From assembly GCF_003626975.1 (NCBI RefSeq), contig NZ_CP032616.1:5246001-5310000 (forward strand): a stretch of DNA of 64,000 nucleotides. The letters run 5' to 3'. The DNA comes from Pseudomonas sp. DY-1. Its GTDB lineage: Bacteria > Pseudomonadota > Gammaproteobacteria > Pseudomonadales > Pseudomonadaceae. Each line of letters opens with the position of its first letter. Within the stretch, counting starts at the first letter, position 1. Shown here one piece after another: positions 47,104 through 56,185 of the stretch. The position numbers and the translations under genes were made by a program. The notes below the pieces were generated by a model. The model was given only the letters and a program-made list of their open reading frames with translations, was not told where the DNA came from and searched no databases.

Positions 47104-47745
47104 ATGACCCAAGCCACAGCCCTGATTCGCGAAACCTTCCCCGTCGGCCCTTTGCAGTGCAACTGCACCTTGATCGGCGATCCGGTCAGCAAGAAGGCCA
47201 TCGTCGTCGATCCGGGTGGCAACCACGAGCTGATCCTGGCACGCCTGGAGGCCCACGGCCTGAAGCTCGTCAGCATCATCCATACGCATGCCCACCTCGA
47301 TCATTTCCTCGCTTCGGGCGAACTGAAGAAAGCCACCGGTGCAACCCTGCATCTGCACAAGGAAGACCAGTTCCTCTGGGACAGCCTGGAAATGCAGTGC
47401 CGCATGTTCGGTGTGCCCTACAAGCCAGTGCCGGCACCCGACCAGTGGCTGGCCGATGATGAGGAGCTGGCCTGCGGTTGCGGCGTTGCCGTCCACACTC
47501 CGGGGCACACGCCAGGCTCCATGAGCTTCTGGTTCCCCAAGGCCAAGCTGCTGATCGCAGGTGACACCCTGTTCCGCCGGGGCATTGGCCGTACCGATCT
47601 GTGGGGCGGCGACTACGGCACCATCGAACGCTCGATCAAGCAGCGCCTCTACAGCCTGGACGAGGATGCCACTGTGGTGACCGGTCACGGCCCGGACACG
47701 CGCCTGGGCGATGAGATGCGGGAAAATCCGTTCGTGCGAGCCTGA
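47104..47745 (+). CDS. Metallo-beta-lactamase-fold hydrolase (glyoxalase II-like)
   Basis: A 213-residue hydrolase. The zinc motif HTHAHLDH is at about residues 60-67, further His ligands are in VHTPGHTPGSM and VVTGHGPDT, and the metal-bridging Asp is in LIAGDTLFRRG. Such proteins include hydroxyacylglutathione hydrolase-like and persulfide dioxygenase-like enzymes, and the exact substrate is unknown. The ATG at 47104 follows a GGAG; a longer frame reading from upstream is not supported. It may be cotranscribed with the AraC gene. Confidence 0.9.
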   Translation: MTQATALIRETFPVGPLQCNCTLIGDPVSKKAIVVDPGGNHELILARLEAHGLKLVSIIHTHAHLDHFLASGELKKATGATLHLHKEDQFLWDSLEMQCRMFGVPYKPVPAPDQWLADDEELACGCGVAVHTPGHTPGSMSFWFPKAKLLIAGDTLFRRGIGRTDLWGGDYGTIERSIKQRLYSLDEDATVVTGHGPDTRLGDEMRENPFVRA

Positions 47746-47825
47746 TCTACGGAATTTTTACGCGCATTGATGTCTAATCGCCCGCAGCCACACCGGCTAA
47801 ACGATTTCTCAGGAGTAAAAAGTCC

Positions 47826-48533
47826 ATGTTCACCCCGCGTCGCCTGATCATCGCCGCCACCGCTTTCGCCATGCTGTCGGGCTGTGCTGCTCAGAATCCC
47901 TACAATCAACAGGGTGAAGTCCAGGCTCCCGCCGAAGGCGGCATGAGCAAAACCGCCAAGTACGGTGCCCTGGGCGCACTGGCGGGTGCCGTAGCCGGTG
48001 CCGCGATCAATCATGACAACCGTGGCAAGGGTGCGCTGATTGGCGCCGCCGTGGCTGGCGCTGCCAGCGCAGGCTACGGCTACTACGTCGACAAGCAGGA
48101 AGCCGAGCTGCGCCGCAGCATGGAAGGCACTGGTGTGCAGGTACAGCGCCAGGGCGACAACATCAACCTGATCATGCCCGGCAACATCACGTTCGCCACC
48201 AACTCGGCAGATATCGCCAGCAACTTCTACACCCCGCTGAACAACCTGGCGACGTCGTTCAAGCAGTACGACCAGAACAACATTGAAGTGGTCGGCCACA
48301 CCGACAGCACCGGTAGCCACCAATACAACATGAACCTGTCGCAGCAGCGCGCCCAGAGCGTGGCCAACTACCTGATGGCCCAGGGCGTCAACGGCACTCG
48401 CGTTTCCTCCCGTGGCATGGGCCCGGACGTGCCGGTCGCCAGCAACGCCAACGAGGCGGGCCGTTCGCAGAACCGCCGTGTGGAAATCAAGCTGACGCCC
48501 ATCCCCGGCGCCCAGGCTCCGCAGCAGTACTGA
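47826..48533 (+). CDS. OmpA-family lipoprotein with glycine zipper (YiaD-like)
   Basis: A 235-residue envelope protein. A lipoprotein signal ends MLSGC (Cys at residue 20). Residues about 45-90 are a glycine zipper (GALGALAGAVAGAAINHD, LIGAAVAGAASAG). The C-terminal OmpA domain, about residues 110-225, binds peptidoglycan: ITFATNSADI, VVGHTDSTGSHQYNMNLSQQ and GRSQNRRVEIKL. It is probably an outer-membrane lipoprotein tethered to the cell wall. A terminator-like hairpin follows. Confidence 0.93.
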   Translation: MFTPRRLIIAATAFAMLSGCAAQNPYNQQGEVQAPAEGGMSKTAKYGALGALAGAVAGAAINHDNRGKGALIGAAVAGAASAGYGYYVDKQEAELRRSMEGTGVQVQRQGDNINLIMPGNITFATNSADIASNFYTPLNNLATSFKQYDQNNIEVVGHTDSTGSHQYNMNLSQQRAQSVANYLMAQGVNGTRVSSRGMGPDVPVASNANEAGRSQNRRVEIKLTPIPGAQAPQQY

Positions 48534-48548
48534 TACTGCTCCACCACC

Positions 48549-48574
48549 ACGAGGCCCGCTGTTGCGGGCCTCGT
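48549..48574 (+). terminator. Terminator-like stem-loop
   Basis: ACGAGGCCCGC-tgtt-GCGGGCCTCGT, a strong stem 16 bp after the OmpA-family gene. The T-run is weak (CGTTTC). Confidence 0.85.
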
Positions 48575-48726
48575 CGTTTCTGCCGCTCGTCGTGCGATTA
48601 CTGGCGCAACGCCAGTTGTCACTTTCCTGTCTAGACTGCGTTGCAGGGTTCCACCGAACCCTGTTTGAACCGTCGGCCAACGCCCCCAGAGGCGCCGCCA
48701 CGGACAAGGAGTAGTCAGGAGCGTGC

Positions 48727-51700
48727 ATGGACGACAACCAATCCCCCTTCTCCCGCAAGTACCTGTTGCCGCTGCTGGTGACACTGACCCTGCTGCTCGT
48801 GCTCGGCGGTCTGGTTATCTGGCAATGGCTGGCTCTCGAAGCACGTAATCGCGACGAGTACGAGCAGCGCTTCAAGATAGAGGCGGAGGAAATTGCCCAG
48901 CGTGTCGGCATCCGGATGCGCGCTTATGAGATGGTCCTGCGTGGCATGTCCGGCCTGATGGTTGGTAGCACCGCCGTGTCTGCCGAGGAGTGGGCTCGGG
49001 CCACCGACCAGTTGCAGTTGCAGGACCGCTATCCGGGTATCCAGGCGCTGGCCTGGGCGCGTTACCTGAAACACGAGGAACTCAGCGAATTCGTCGGCGA
49101 GATCTGGGACCAGGGGCGTCGCGAGTTCCGCGTATTCCCGTCGGAGCCGAGGGACGAGTACCTGGTGGTGCAATACAGCAGCCCCATGGACTGGCGCAAC
49201 CGACGTACCCTGGGCTTCGACATGCTCACCGAGGCGGTGCGCCGGGAGGCTATCAATCTCGCCTGGGAGACCGGCGAGGCCATCCTCACCGGACCGGTGA
49301 AGCTCAGGCAGGAAACCGATCAGCAAGTGCAGGGAGGACTGCTGCTCTACATGCCGGTGTACCGCCCTGATGCGCCCAGCAGCACCGTCGAGGAGCGCCG
49401 TGCGGCACTGATTGGCATGGTCTGCGGTGCCTTCCGCGTGAGCGACCTGATGGACGGCATCCTGGGGACCCAGAGCAGCCTCTACAAAATTGACCTGAAG
49501 GACCTCGGTAACCCAGGTCTGCCCCTGTTGGAGACGGTTGGTGGCGAACGCCAGCCACGTTTCCACCAGGTCCAGGAACTGAAACTGTTCGGCCGTACAT
49601 GGGCTTTGGGCGTAGGCAGCACGGCCAAGTACGAGGCCATGCTGGGCAACAACCGCATCGCTTTCAGCCTCTGGACAGGCCTGGCGGCCGCGGTGCTGCT
49701 CTCGCTATTGGTAGGGGGCTACCTCTACCAGCGTGAGCGCCAATTGCAGCTCAGCCTGTCTTCCTCCATCGAACTTGCCGAGCGTGAGGAACGCTTCCGC
49801 CTGCTGCTGCAGCACCTGCCAGTGGCCACGCTTATCTGCGACGTCCAAGGGCGTATAGAAATGGCCAATGCCAGTGCTGGCGACTTGTTGGCTTGTGATA
49901 CCGAATTCCTGCTGGGCCAGCGCCTGCAGCGATACCTGCCGAACATGGCTGCACTGGTGTCGAGTGAGGCTGACCAGGCGCCCACCCAGCTGACCGAGGT
50001 TGAAGTGCAACAGGAGGGGGGAGAGCGAATTCCGGTGGCGCTGACCCTGAGCAGCCTTAACCTTGGCGTGAATCATCGCTACCTGATCAACCTGGTGGAT
50101 CTGCAGGCGCGCAAGAGCGCTGAGGAACGCTTCCGCCTGGTGGTCGAAGCCTCGCCCAACGCCATCGTCCTGGTGGATACCCAGGGGCGGATCGCCATGG
50201 TCAATCGGCAGGCCGAGCAGCTCTTCGGCTACAGCCGCCAGGAAATGCTCGATGCACCGGTGGAGAAACTGCTGCCCGAGGCGCTGCGCGAGTCCCATGT
50301 GGCGATGCGCGAAGGCTTCCTGCGCAAGCCCGAGCAACGGCGAATGGGCAGCAACCGCGAGCTGTTCGGCCAGCATCGCGACGGCACCATGATCCCCCTG
50401 GAGGTGGGACTTTCGCCGATCCGTGCAGGCCGCGAAGTCCTGGTACAGGCGGTGATCATCGACATCACCGAGCGCAGGGCGGCGGAACAGCGGCTGCGTG
50501 ACCAGGCCGAGCAACTGATGCTGGCCAACCGGTACAAATCGGAATTCCTCGCCAACATGTCGCACGAGCTGCGTACGCCGCTGAACAGCATCCTGATCCT
50601 CAGCGACCAGCTACGGCAGAACATGGTCGGTAACCTGACCGAGAAGCAGACCCGGCACGCCGACATCGTCCACCGCGCCGGCAGCGACTTGCTGCAACTG
50701 ATCAACGATGTCCTCGACCTGGCCAAGGTCGAGGCGGGGCGCATGCAGCTCAAGCTGGAGCCGCTGAACGTCCAGGACATGCTTGCCGAGCTGGATGGCA
50801 GCCTGCGGCCTATGGCCGAGATCAAGGGCCTGCGCCTGTCCACGCACATCCAGGCGGGCGTGCCGAGGGTTATCCACAGCGACCGCGTGCGCCTGCACCA
50901 GATTCTGCGCAACCTGTTATCCAATGCCCTCAAGTTCACCGAGCAGGGTGAGGTGGAACTGTCCGTGGAGCTGGACCCGTCGGCCGCAACCGATGAACGC
51001 GAAGTGCTGCGTTTTGCCGTGCGCGACACTGGTATCGGCATTCCCGAAGACCAGCACGATCGTATCTTCCAGGCTTTCCAGCAGATAGATGGTTCCACCA
51101 GCCGGCGCTTCGGCGGTACCGGGCTGGGGCTGGCCATCACGCGTCAACTGGTGCTCGCCCTGGATGGCGACATCACGCTGGAAAGTGTGCCGGGGCGGGG
51201 CTCGCGCTTTATCGTCCGACTGCCGGTGGCGGTGGCCGCCAGCCAGCCGAAGGACGACGAGACACCGCCGCAACCGGTGCGCAGCGGCCAAGGCCCGTCC
51301 GTGCTGATTGTCGAGGACGACGTCAATTTCGCCTCGGTGATGGCCGAGGAAGCCCAGGCCCACGGATTCTCCAGCGTTCACTGCCGCAGTGGAAAACAGG
51401 CCATCGCGCTGCTGCAGAGCGAGCGATTCGCCGCGGTCATCCTCGACATCCTCTTGCCGGACATCAGCGGCTGGCAGATCTACCGACGCCTACGCAGCCA
51501 TGCGAACCACCGTGCCACGCCGGTGAACATCATCTCCTGCGTGCCACAGCCCCAGGACTGGAACGAGGACGATACCCGCTACCTGGTCAAGCCCATCGCC
51601 CGGGAAGACCTGGAGCAGGTGTTCCATGACCTGGAGGGCGGCACTCCGCCGGATGCGCGCAAGCTGCTGCTGGTGGAGGACGTGGATGTAGAGCGTGAGC

Positions 51701-52455
51701 ACTACCGCGAACACCTGGAACAACTGGGCTTCAATGTGGTGGCCAGCGCCAGTGGCGAAGGGGCCCGGAAGGCCTACGCACAGAACGATTTCTCCGCCCT
51801 GGTGATCGACCTCGACCTGCCCGACCAGGATGGCTTCGAACTGCTCGACAGCCTCGACCGGGAACGTCCCCTGGACGGCTCGCGCGTGGTCATCAACACC
51901 GGTGTTGACGTCAATCAGCAGAACCTTCAGCGCTTGCGCCGCTATTCGGCAGTCGTGGTGCGCAAGGCGGGCGAGGACCTCGACAACCTCAGCTCGGCCG
52001 TGCAGGGCTTCCTTGCAGCCGTGCGTCAGCCGAACGCCCTCTCGGACATGGACCCTCTGGAAGGTAGCCGGGTGCTCCTGGTGGATGACGATGTGCGGAA
52101 CATCTACGCCCTCAGCGCCTTGCTGGACGAGGCCGGCCTGAAGGTGACCGCCGCCCGCGACGGTCTGGAGGCCATCGAATGCTTCCAGCGTGAACCCTTC
52201 GACCTGATCCTGATGGACATGGCCATGCCCAATATGGACGGTTACACGGCCACCCGCGTGCTCAAGCAGGAGCACGGTTGCGCTATTCCGATCATCGCCC
52301 TGACCGCCCACGCAATGAAGGGCGACCGTGAGAAGTGCATCACCGCCGGTGCCGACGACTACCTGGCCAAGCCGGTCAGTCGCCAGGAAGTGCTGGACAT
52401 GCTCTACCGCTGGCTGGAACAACCAGGAGGTCGCCATGGCGCACCTGCAGCTTAA
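48727..52455 (+). CDS. CHASE-PAS-PAS hybrid histidine kinase with three receiver domains
   Basis: A 1242-residue membrane sensor kinase. TM1 is at about residues 13-36 and TM2 at about 310-331, enclosing an extracytoplasmic CHASE domain (MRAYEMVLRGMSGLMVGS, YPGIQALAWARYL). Two PAS domains follow (near 355-460 and 470-590). The HisKA phospho-acceptor is in ANMSHELRTPLNSIL at about residue 612, and the HATPase has NLLSNALKFTEQG and GGTGLGLAI. Three receivers start near residues 858, 979 and 1115, each with its Asp (VILDILLPD, VIDLDLPD, LILMDMAMPN). CHASE domains bind small ligands; the ligand here is unknown. Its 3' end overlaps the GGDEF-EAL gene by 20 bp. Confidence 0.93.
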   Translation: MDDNQSPFSRKYLLPLLVTLTLLLVLGGLVIWQWLALEARNRDEYEQRFKIEAEEIAQRVGIRMRAYEMVLRGMSGLMVGSTAVSAEEWARATDQLQLQDRYPGIQALAWARYLKHEELSEFVGEIWDQGRREFRVFPSEPRDEYLVVQYSSPMDWRNRRTLGFDMLTEAVRREAINLAWETGEAILTGPVKLRQETDQQVQGGLLLYMPVYRPDAPSSTVEERRAALIGMVCGAFRVSDLMDGILGTQSSLYKIDLKDLGNPGLPLLETVGGERQPRFHQVQELKLFGRTWALGVGSTAKYEAMLGNNRIAFSLWTGLAAAVLLSLLVGGYLYQRERQLQLSLSSSIELAEREERFRLLLQHLPVATLICDVQGRIEMANASAGDLLACDTEFLLGQRLQRYLPNMAALVSSEADQAPTQLTEVEVQQEGGERIPVALTLSSLNLGVNHRYLINLVDLQARKSAEERFRLVVEASPNAIVLVDTQGRIAMVNRQAEQLFGYSRQEMLDAPVEKLLPEALRESHVAMREGFLRKPEQRRMGSNRELFGQHRDGTMIPLEVGLSPIRAGREVLVQAVIIDITERRAAEQRLRDQAEQLMLANRYKSEFLANMSHELRTPLNSILILSDQLRQNMVGNLTEKQTRHADIVHRAGSDLLQLINDVLDLAKVEAGRMQLKLEPLNVQDMLAELDGSLRPMAEIKGLRLSTHIQAGVPRVIHSDRVRLHQILRNLLSNALKFTEQGEVELSVELDPSAATDEREVLRFAVRDTGIGIPEDQHDRIFQAFQQIDGSTSRRFGGTGLGLAITRQLVLALDGDITLESVPGRGSRFIVRLPVAVAASQPKDDETPPQPVRSGQGPSVLIVEDDVNFASVMAEEAQAHGFSSVHCRSGKQAIALLQSERFAAVILDILLPDISGWQIYRRLRSHANHRATPVNIISCVPQPQDWNEDDTRYLVKPIAREDLEQVFHDLEGGTPPDARKLLLVEDVDVEREHYREHLEQLGFNVVASASGEGARKAYAQNDFSALVIDLDLPDQDGFELLDSLDRERPLDGSRVVINTGVDVNQQNLQRLRRYSAVVVRKAGEDLDNLSSAVQGFLAAVRQPNALSDMDPLEGSRVLLVDDDVRNIYALSALLDEAGLKVTAARDGLEAIECFQREPFDLILMDMAMPNMDGYTATRVLKQEHGCAIPIIALTAHAMKGDREKCITAGADDYLAKPVSRQEVLDMLYRWLEQPGGRHGAPAA

Positions 52456-54592
52456 AGAGGGCCTGGCGGCCAACATCCTGCTGGTGGTGGACGACCGCCA
52501 GGAAAACCTCGCCGCCATGGAGGCGTTGCTGGACGACGGTGAATGGCAGGTCCGTACGGTGGATTCAGGCGAGGCCGCGCTCAAGTGTCTGCTGGAAGAG
52601 GAAGTCGGCCTGGTACTGCTGGACGTGCAGATGCCGCGCATGGACGGTTTCGAAGTGGCTCGGTTGATGCGTAGCAGTCCGTTGACCCGCTTCACGCCGA
52701 TCATCTTCATCTCCGCCATCGCCCATACCCAGGACGCAGTGCTCCGTGGCTACTCCTCCGGTGCGGTGGACTTCATTCTCAAGCCGTTCGACCCCCAGGT
52801 GCTGCGTCACAAGATCCAGTCGCTGCTGGCCCACGAGCGCAATCGGCGCGACCTGCTGCAGCTCAGCCAGCAACTCGACACCGCGCGCGCCTTCAACGCC
52901 TCGGTGCTGGAGAATGCCGCCGAGGGCATCCTGGTAGTGGGCGAAGACGGCCTGATCAGTTTCGCCAACCCGGCCATGGCGCAGATGCTCCAGGGCAGCG
53001 TGGACGATCTGGAGGGCCGGCCACTGCTGAGCCTGATTGCCCATCCCGAAATGGCGAGCGAATGGAAACTGTCGGATTTCTACCGCCACTGGAGGCAGAA
53101 CCAGACCTACCGCCTGCATGACGCCAGTCTCAAGACAATGGGGGGCGAGCGTCTGCCGGTGGCACTGTCGTCCTCGCCGCTGCCACGGCTGCAGCGCTCC
53201 ATGGTGGTCATTGCCCTGGATATGTCAGTGGTGCGTCAGTTGCACGCCCAACTGGAGTCCCAGGCAATCACCGATGCCCTGACCGGACTGCTCAACCGCC
53301 GAGGCTTCCACCAGGCGCTGGAGGCTTCCCTGGCGCGCATCGAACGTAACGGCAAGCGCATGGCGGTGCTCTACCTGGACCTGGACGGTTTCAAGCTGAT
53401 CAACGACTCCCTGGGCCATGAGGCCGGCGACCGCGTGCTGCGACGGGTAGCGGAACAGTTGAAGAACTGCCTGCGCCCCTACGACATCCTGGCGCGCATG
53501 GGGGGCGACGAATTCACTGCACTCCTGGATACCCTCGACCACCCCGAAGACGCTGCAAGGGTTGCCGAGAAACTCATCGAACTGGTCTCGGTGCGCCACC
53601 GCATCGAGGGCATCGATGTCACCCTCGGCGCCAGCGTCGGCATCGCCTGCTTCCCCGAGTGCGGACAGAGTGTGGACGGCCTGTTGCGCGCGGCGGACAT
53701 CGCCATGTACGAGGCCAAGCGCGCCGGTCGTCAGCAGTACCGCTTCTACTCGCCGGAAATGAATGGCCGCGCCCGCTCCCGTCTGATGCTGGAGGAAAGC
53801 CTGCGCAATGCCATCGAGCAGAACGACTTCCATCTGGTGTACCAGCCGCAGGTCAACCTGGAGACCGGTCGCCTGCGTGGCTTCGAGGCGTTGTTGCGCT
53901 GGGAACATCGAGTGGCCGGCACCGTGGCGCCCAATGTATTCATCCCGCTGCTGGAGGAAACCCGCCTTATCAACCGCCTGGGCGACTGGGTACTGCGGGA
54001 GGGGGCCAGCCAGTGCAGCGCCTGGCAGCCGACCTTTGGCAGCGACCTGGTGGTGAGCCTGAATGTCAGTCCGGTGCAGTTCGGCATGCCGCAACTGGTG
54101 GATGACCTGCGGCGGGTGCTCGGGGAATTCCGCTTGCGCCCCGAGCAGTTGGAAGTGGAGGTCACGGAAAGCGCGTTGATGCAGGACCTGGAGCTGACCC
54201 GCGAACAGCTCAGGCAGCTGCGTGCCCTGGGGGTGCGTATCGCCATCGACGACTTCGGCACGGGCTATTCGTCCCTGGCCTACCTGCGGCATTTCGAGCT
54301 GGATACCCTGAAGATCGATCGCCTGTTCATTTCCAACATGCTGGAGTCGCGTCGCGACGCCGCGGTGGTCAGCACCATCATCGACCTCAGCCGCCACCTG
54401 GGACTGGAAGTGATCGCCGAGGGGGTGGAGACCCTGGCGCAGCGCGACTGGCTGCTGGAACACGGCTGCACTTTCATGCAGGGCTTCCTGGTGGCGCCCG
54501 GGCTGCCGGTGGCCAAGGCTGAGGCCTTCCCGAAAGTGGTGGACTGGGTCGCGTTGCGCGAGGGATCAGATAGCCTGACGGCCTCTCCCTGA
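52436..54592 (+). CDS. Receiver-PAS-GGDEF-EAL cyclic-di-GMP regulator
   Basis: A 718-residue response regulator. Residues 1-125 form a receiver (LLVVDDRQENLAAMEAL, phospho-Asp in VLLDVQMPRMDG). PAS is at about 155-270. The GGDEF domain carries an intact signature ARMGGDEF near residue 355, and the EAL domain has FEALLRWEH near 482, TESALMQD, DDFGTGYSSLAYLRHF and EGVETLAQRDWL. Both diguanylate cyclase and phosphodiesterase motifs look active, so it could make or degrade c-di-GMP. The start overlaps the kinase gene, indicating translational coupling, and phosphotransfer from the kinase is likely. Confidence 0.93.
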   Translation: MAHLQLKEGLAANILLVVDDRQENLAAMEALLDDGEWQVRTVDSGEAALKCLLEEEVGLVLLDVQMPRMDGFEVARLMRSSPLTRFTPIIFISAIAHTQDAVLRGYSSGAVDFILKPFDPQVLRHKIQSLLAHERNRRDLLQLSQQLDTARAFNASVLENAAEGILVVGEDGLISFANPAMAQMLQGSVDDLEGRPLLSLIAHPEMASEWKLSDFYRHWRQNQTYRLHDASLKTMGGERLPVALSSSPLPRLQRSMVVIALDMSVVRQLHAQLESQAITDALTGLLNRRGFHQALEASLARIERNGKRMAVLYLDLDGFKLINDSLGHEAGDRVLRRVAEQLKNCLRPYDILARMGGDEFTALLDTLDHPEDAARVAEKLIELVSVRHRIEGIDVTLGASVGIACFPECGQSVDGLLRAADIAMYEAKRAGRQQYRFYSPEMNGRARSRLMLEESLRNAIEQNDFHLVYQPQVNLETGRLRGFEALLRWEHRVAGTVAPNVFIPLLEETRLINRLGDWVLREGASQCSAWQPTFGSDLVVSLNVSPVQFGMPQLVDDLRRVLGEFRLRPEQLEVEVTESALMQDLELTREQLRQLRALGVRIAIDDFGTGYSSLAYLRHFELDTLKIDRLFISNMLESRRDAAVVSTIIDLSRHLGLEVIAEGVETLAQRDWLLEHGCTFMQGFLVAPGLPVAKAEAFPKVVDWVALREGSDSLTASP

Positions 54593-54694
54593 AACCGGGG
54601 CAGGCCATCACGCATACCGGAAGTCGCGGGCCTACACTTCATTAGTCGGGGCATCGGGGTTCGCGCCCGCTGCCTATTGAGAAAAGGAGGCTCC

Positions 54695-55009
54695 ATGTAC
54701 TGCTTTGTTGTGGCGTATCCCAATGCACCGGGCGCCAAGTTCGACTTCACCTACTACTGTGAGGAACACATCCCGCTCCTGTCCCGCCTGATCGGCGAAA
54801 ACCTGGTGAAGCTCGAAGTGCGCAAGGGCTTGGCTGCAGCGGATGGCGCCGTGGCGCCGTTTATCTGCATGGCCAATATCTGGGTACTGTCGGTGGATGA
54901 ATTGCGCAGCACTCTGGAACTGAACGGCGACGAGATAAGCGCCGATATCGCCAACTACACCAACCTGGCGCCGTTGCTCCAGGTAGATGAGGTGCTACAG
55001 ACGGCCTAG
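54695..55009 (+). CDS. Small EthD-like protein
   Basis: A 104-residue protein: MYCFVVAYPNAPGAKFDFTY, then CEEHIPLLSRLIGENLVKLEV. The layout (Y-P, F-x-x-x-Y, and a conserved His) fits the EthD/dimeric ferredoxin-like family, many of which have no known role. AAGGAGG lies 5 bp before the ATG. It ends in a terminator and is convergent with the acyltransferase. Confidence 0.75.
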   Translation: MYCFVVAYPNAPGAKFDFTYYCEEHIPLLSRLIGENLVKLEVRKGLAAADGAVAPFICMANIWVLSVDELRSTLELNGDEISADIANYTNLAPLLQVDEVLQTA

Positions 55010-55019
55010 AGCAAGAAAA

Positions 55020-55043
55020 AGCCCGCCAATCGGCGGGCTTTTC
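55020..55043. terminator. Rho-independent terminator
   Basis: AAAAAGCCCGCC-aatc-GGCGGGCTTTT lies between the convergent EthD-like and acyltransferase genes. Confidence 0.93.
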
Positions 55044-55052
55044 GTATCCGGC

Positions 55053-55958
55053 TCAGGCTGCCGGGAATTGCTGGTGCAGCCGCACCAGCTGGGCATCCTT
55101 GGCCTCCCACAGGCGGTTCACCCATTGCTGGAAGGCCAGGCGGTATTGCTCGTCCTGGTCGTAGTTCTTGCCGATGAACTCGCCAGGAATCTCCAGTTTC
55201 TCGATGCGTACCACTACCTGGCGCAAGCGGCCGGCCAGCAAGGTCCAGAAATTCGGGTTGCCATCCGGGTAGTGAATGGTGACGTTGACCAGCGAATGCA
55301 ACTGCTCACCCATGGCGTCGAGCACGAAGGCGATGCCGCCTGCCTTGGGCTTGAGCAGGTATTGGAAAGGCGAACCCTGTTCGTCGTGTTTGGCACGGGT
55401 GAAGCGGGTGCCTTCGAGGAAGTTGAAAATGCCCACCGGGTTGTCACGGAACTTGTCGCAGGTGCGGCGGGTGGTTTCCAGGTCCTTGCCCTTTTTCTCC
55501 GGGTGCTTGGCCAGGTAAGCCTTGGAGTAGCGCTTCATGAAGGGGAAATCCAGCGCCCACCAGCACAGGCCGATCACCGGGACCCAGATCAACTCCTGCT
55601 TGAGGAAGAAACGCAGCAGACGGATGCGCCGGTTGAACAAGTGTTGCAGGACCAGGATGTCCACCCAGCTCTGGTGATTGCTGGTGACCAGGTAGCTGTG
55701 CTGGTAATCGAGCCCGGCCAGTCCGTCGACGTCCCAGCGGGTGTCGCGCACCAGGCGCATCCACAACTTGTTGCAGCTGATCCAGCCCTCGGCGATGAAG
55801 CTAGCGGCCCAGTTCAGCACGCCCTTGGTGGCGCGGAAGGGCAGCAGCAGCTTCAGCAGCGTCACAGCGAACAGCGGCATGCACCAGAACAGGGTGTTGA
55901 GCGCCAGCAGGACAGCTGCCAGGGCGCCGAGCAGGGGGGCGGGGATAAAGCTGAGCAT
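55053..55958 (-). CDS. PlsC-type 1-acyl-glycerol-3-phosphate acyltransferase (YihG-like)
   Basis: A 301-residue membrane acyltransferase. N-terminal hydrophobic segments (residues 5-45) are followed by the active-site NHQSWVDILVLQ (NH-x4-D) near residue 95 and the substrate-binding FLEGTRFTRAKH near 180. The motif ALDFPFMKRYSKAYL matches E. coli YihG. It probably acylates lysophosphatidate in phospholipid synthesis. I chose the ATG at 55958 (MLSFIPAPLLGALAAVL) by family length; ATGs at 56003 and 56021 would add basic residues without a ribosome site. Confidence 0.88.
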   Translation of the reverse strand: MLSFIPAPLLGALAAVLLALNTLFWCMPLFAVTLLKLLLPFRATKGVLNWAASFIAEGWISCNKLWMRLVRDTRWDVDGLAGLDYQHSYLVTSNHQSWVDILVLQHLFNRRIRLLRFFLKQELIWVPVIGLCWWALDFPFMKRYSKAYLAKHPEKKGKDLETTRRTCDKFRDNPVGIFNFLEGTRFTRAKHDEQGSPFQYLLKPKAGGIAFVLDAMGEQLHSLVNVTIHYPDGNPNFWTLLAGRLRQVVVRIEKLEIPGEFIGKNYDQDEQYRLAFQQWVNRLWEAKDAQLVRLHQQFPAA

Positions 55959-56123
55959 GAAAGGGTGGAGCCTCACCGTGGGTGGTCGTAGCCACCGCGT
56001 CATGGATAGGGCCCGCTGCATTCCCTGACTGCGGGCAGAATGGTGGCCAAGGTTAACGGTTGTTCACTCAACTGCAAGCGGGAAGGGTGACCGGGCGGTC
56101 GGGAGCGAGGCTAATTCGTCGGC

Positions 56124-56159
56124 TCTGTTGTAGGGGCGAATGAATTCGCCCCTACAGAG
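56124..56159. repeat. REP-like palindrome
   Basis: CTCTGttGTAGGGGCGAA, TGAA, TTCGCCCCTACAGAG: long complementary arms around a short loop, typical of Pseudomonas REP elements. It lies between the acyltransferase start and the pta stop, where it may also end the pta transcript. Confidence 0.8.
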
Positions 56160-56185
56160 GAAATTCCCGGCAAGGTGTGGTTCTG

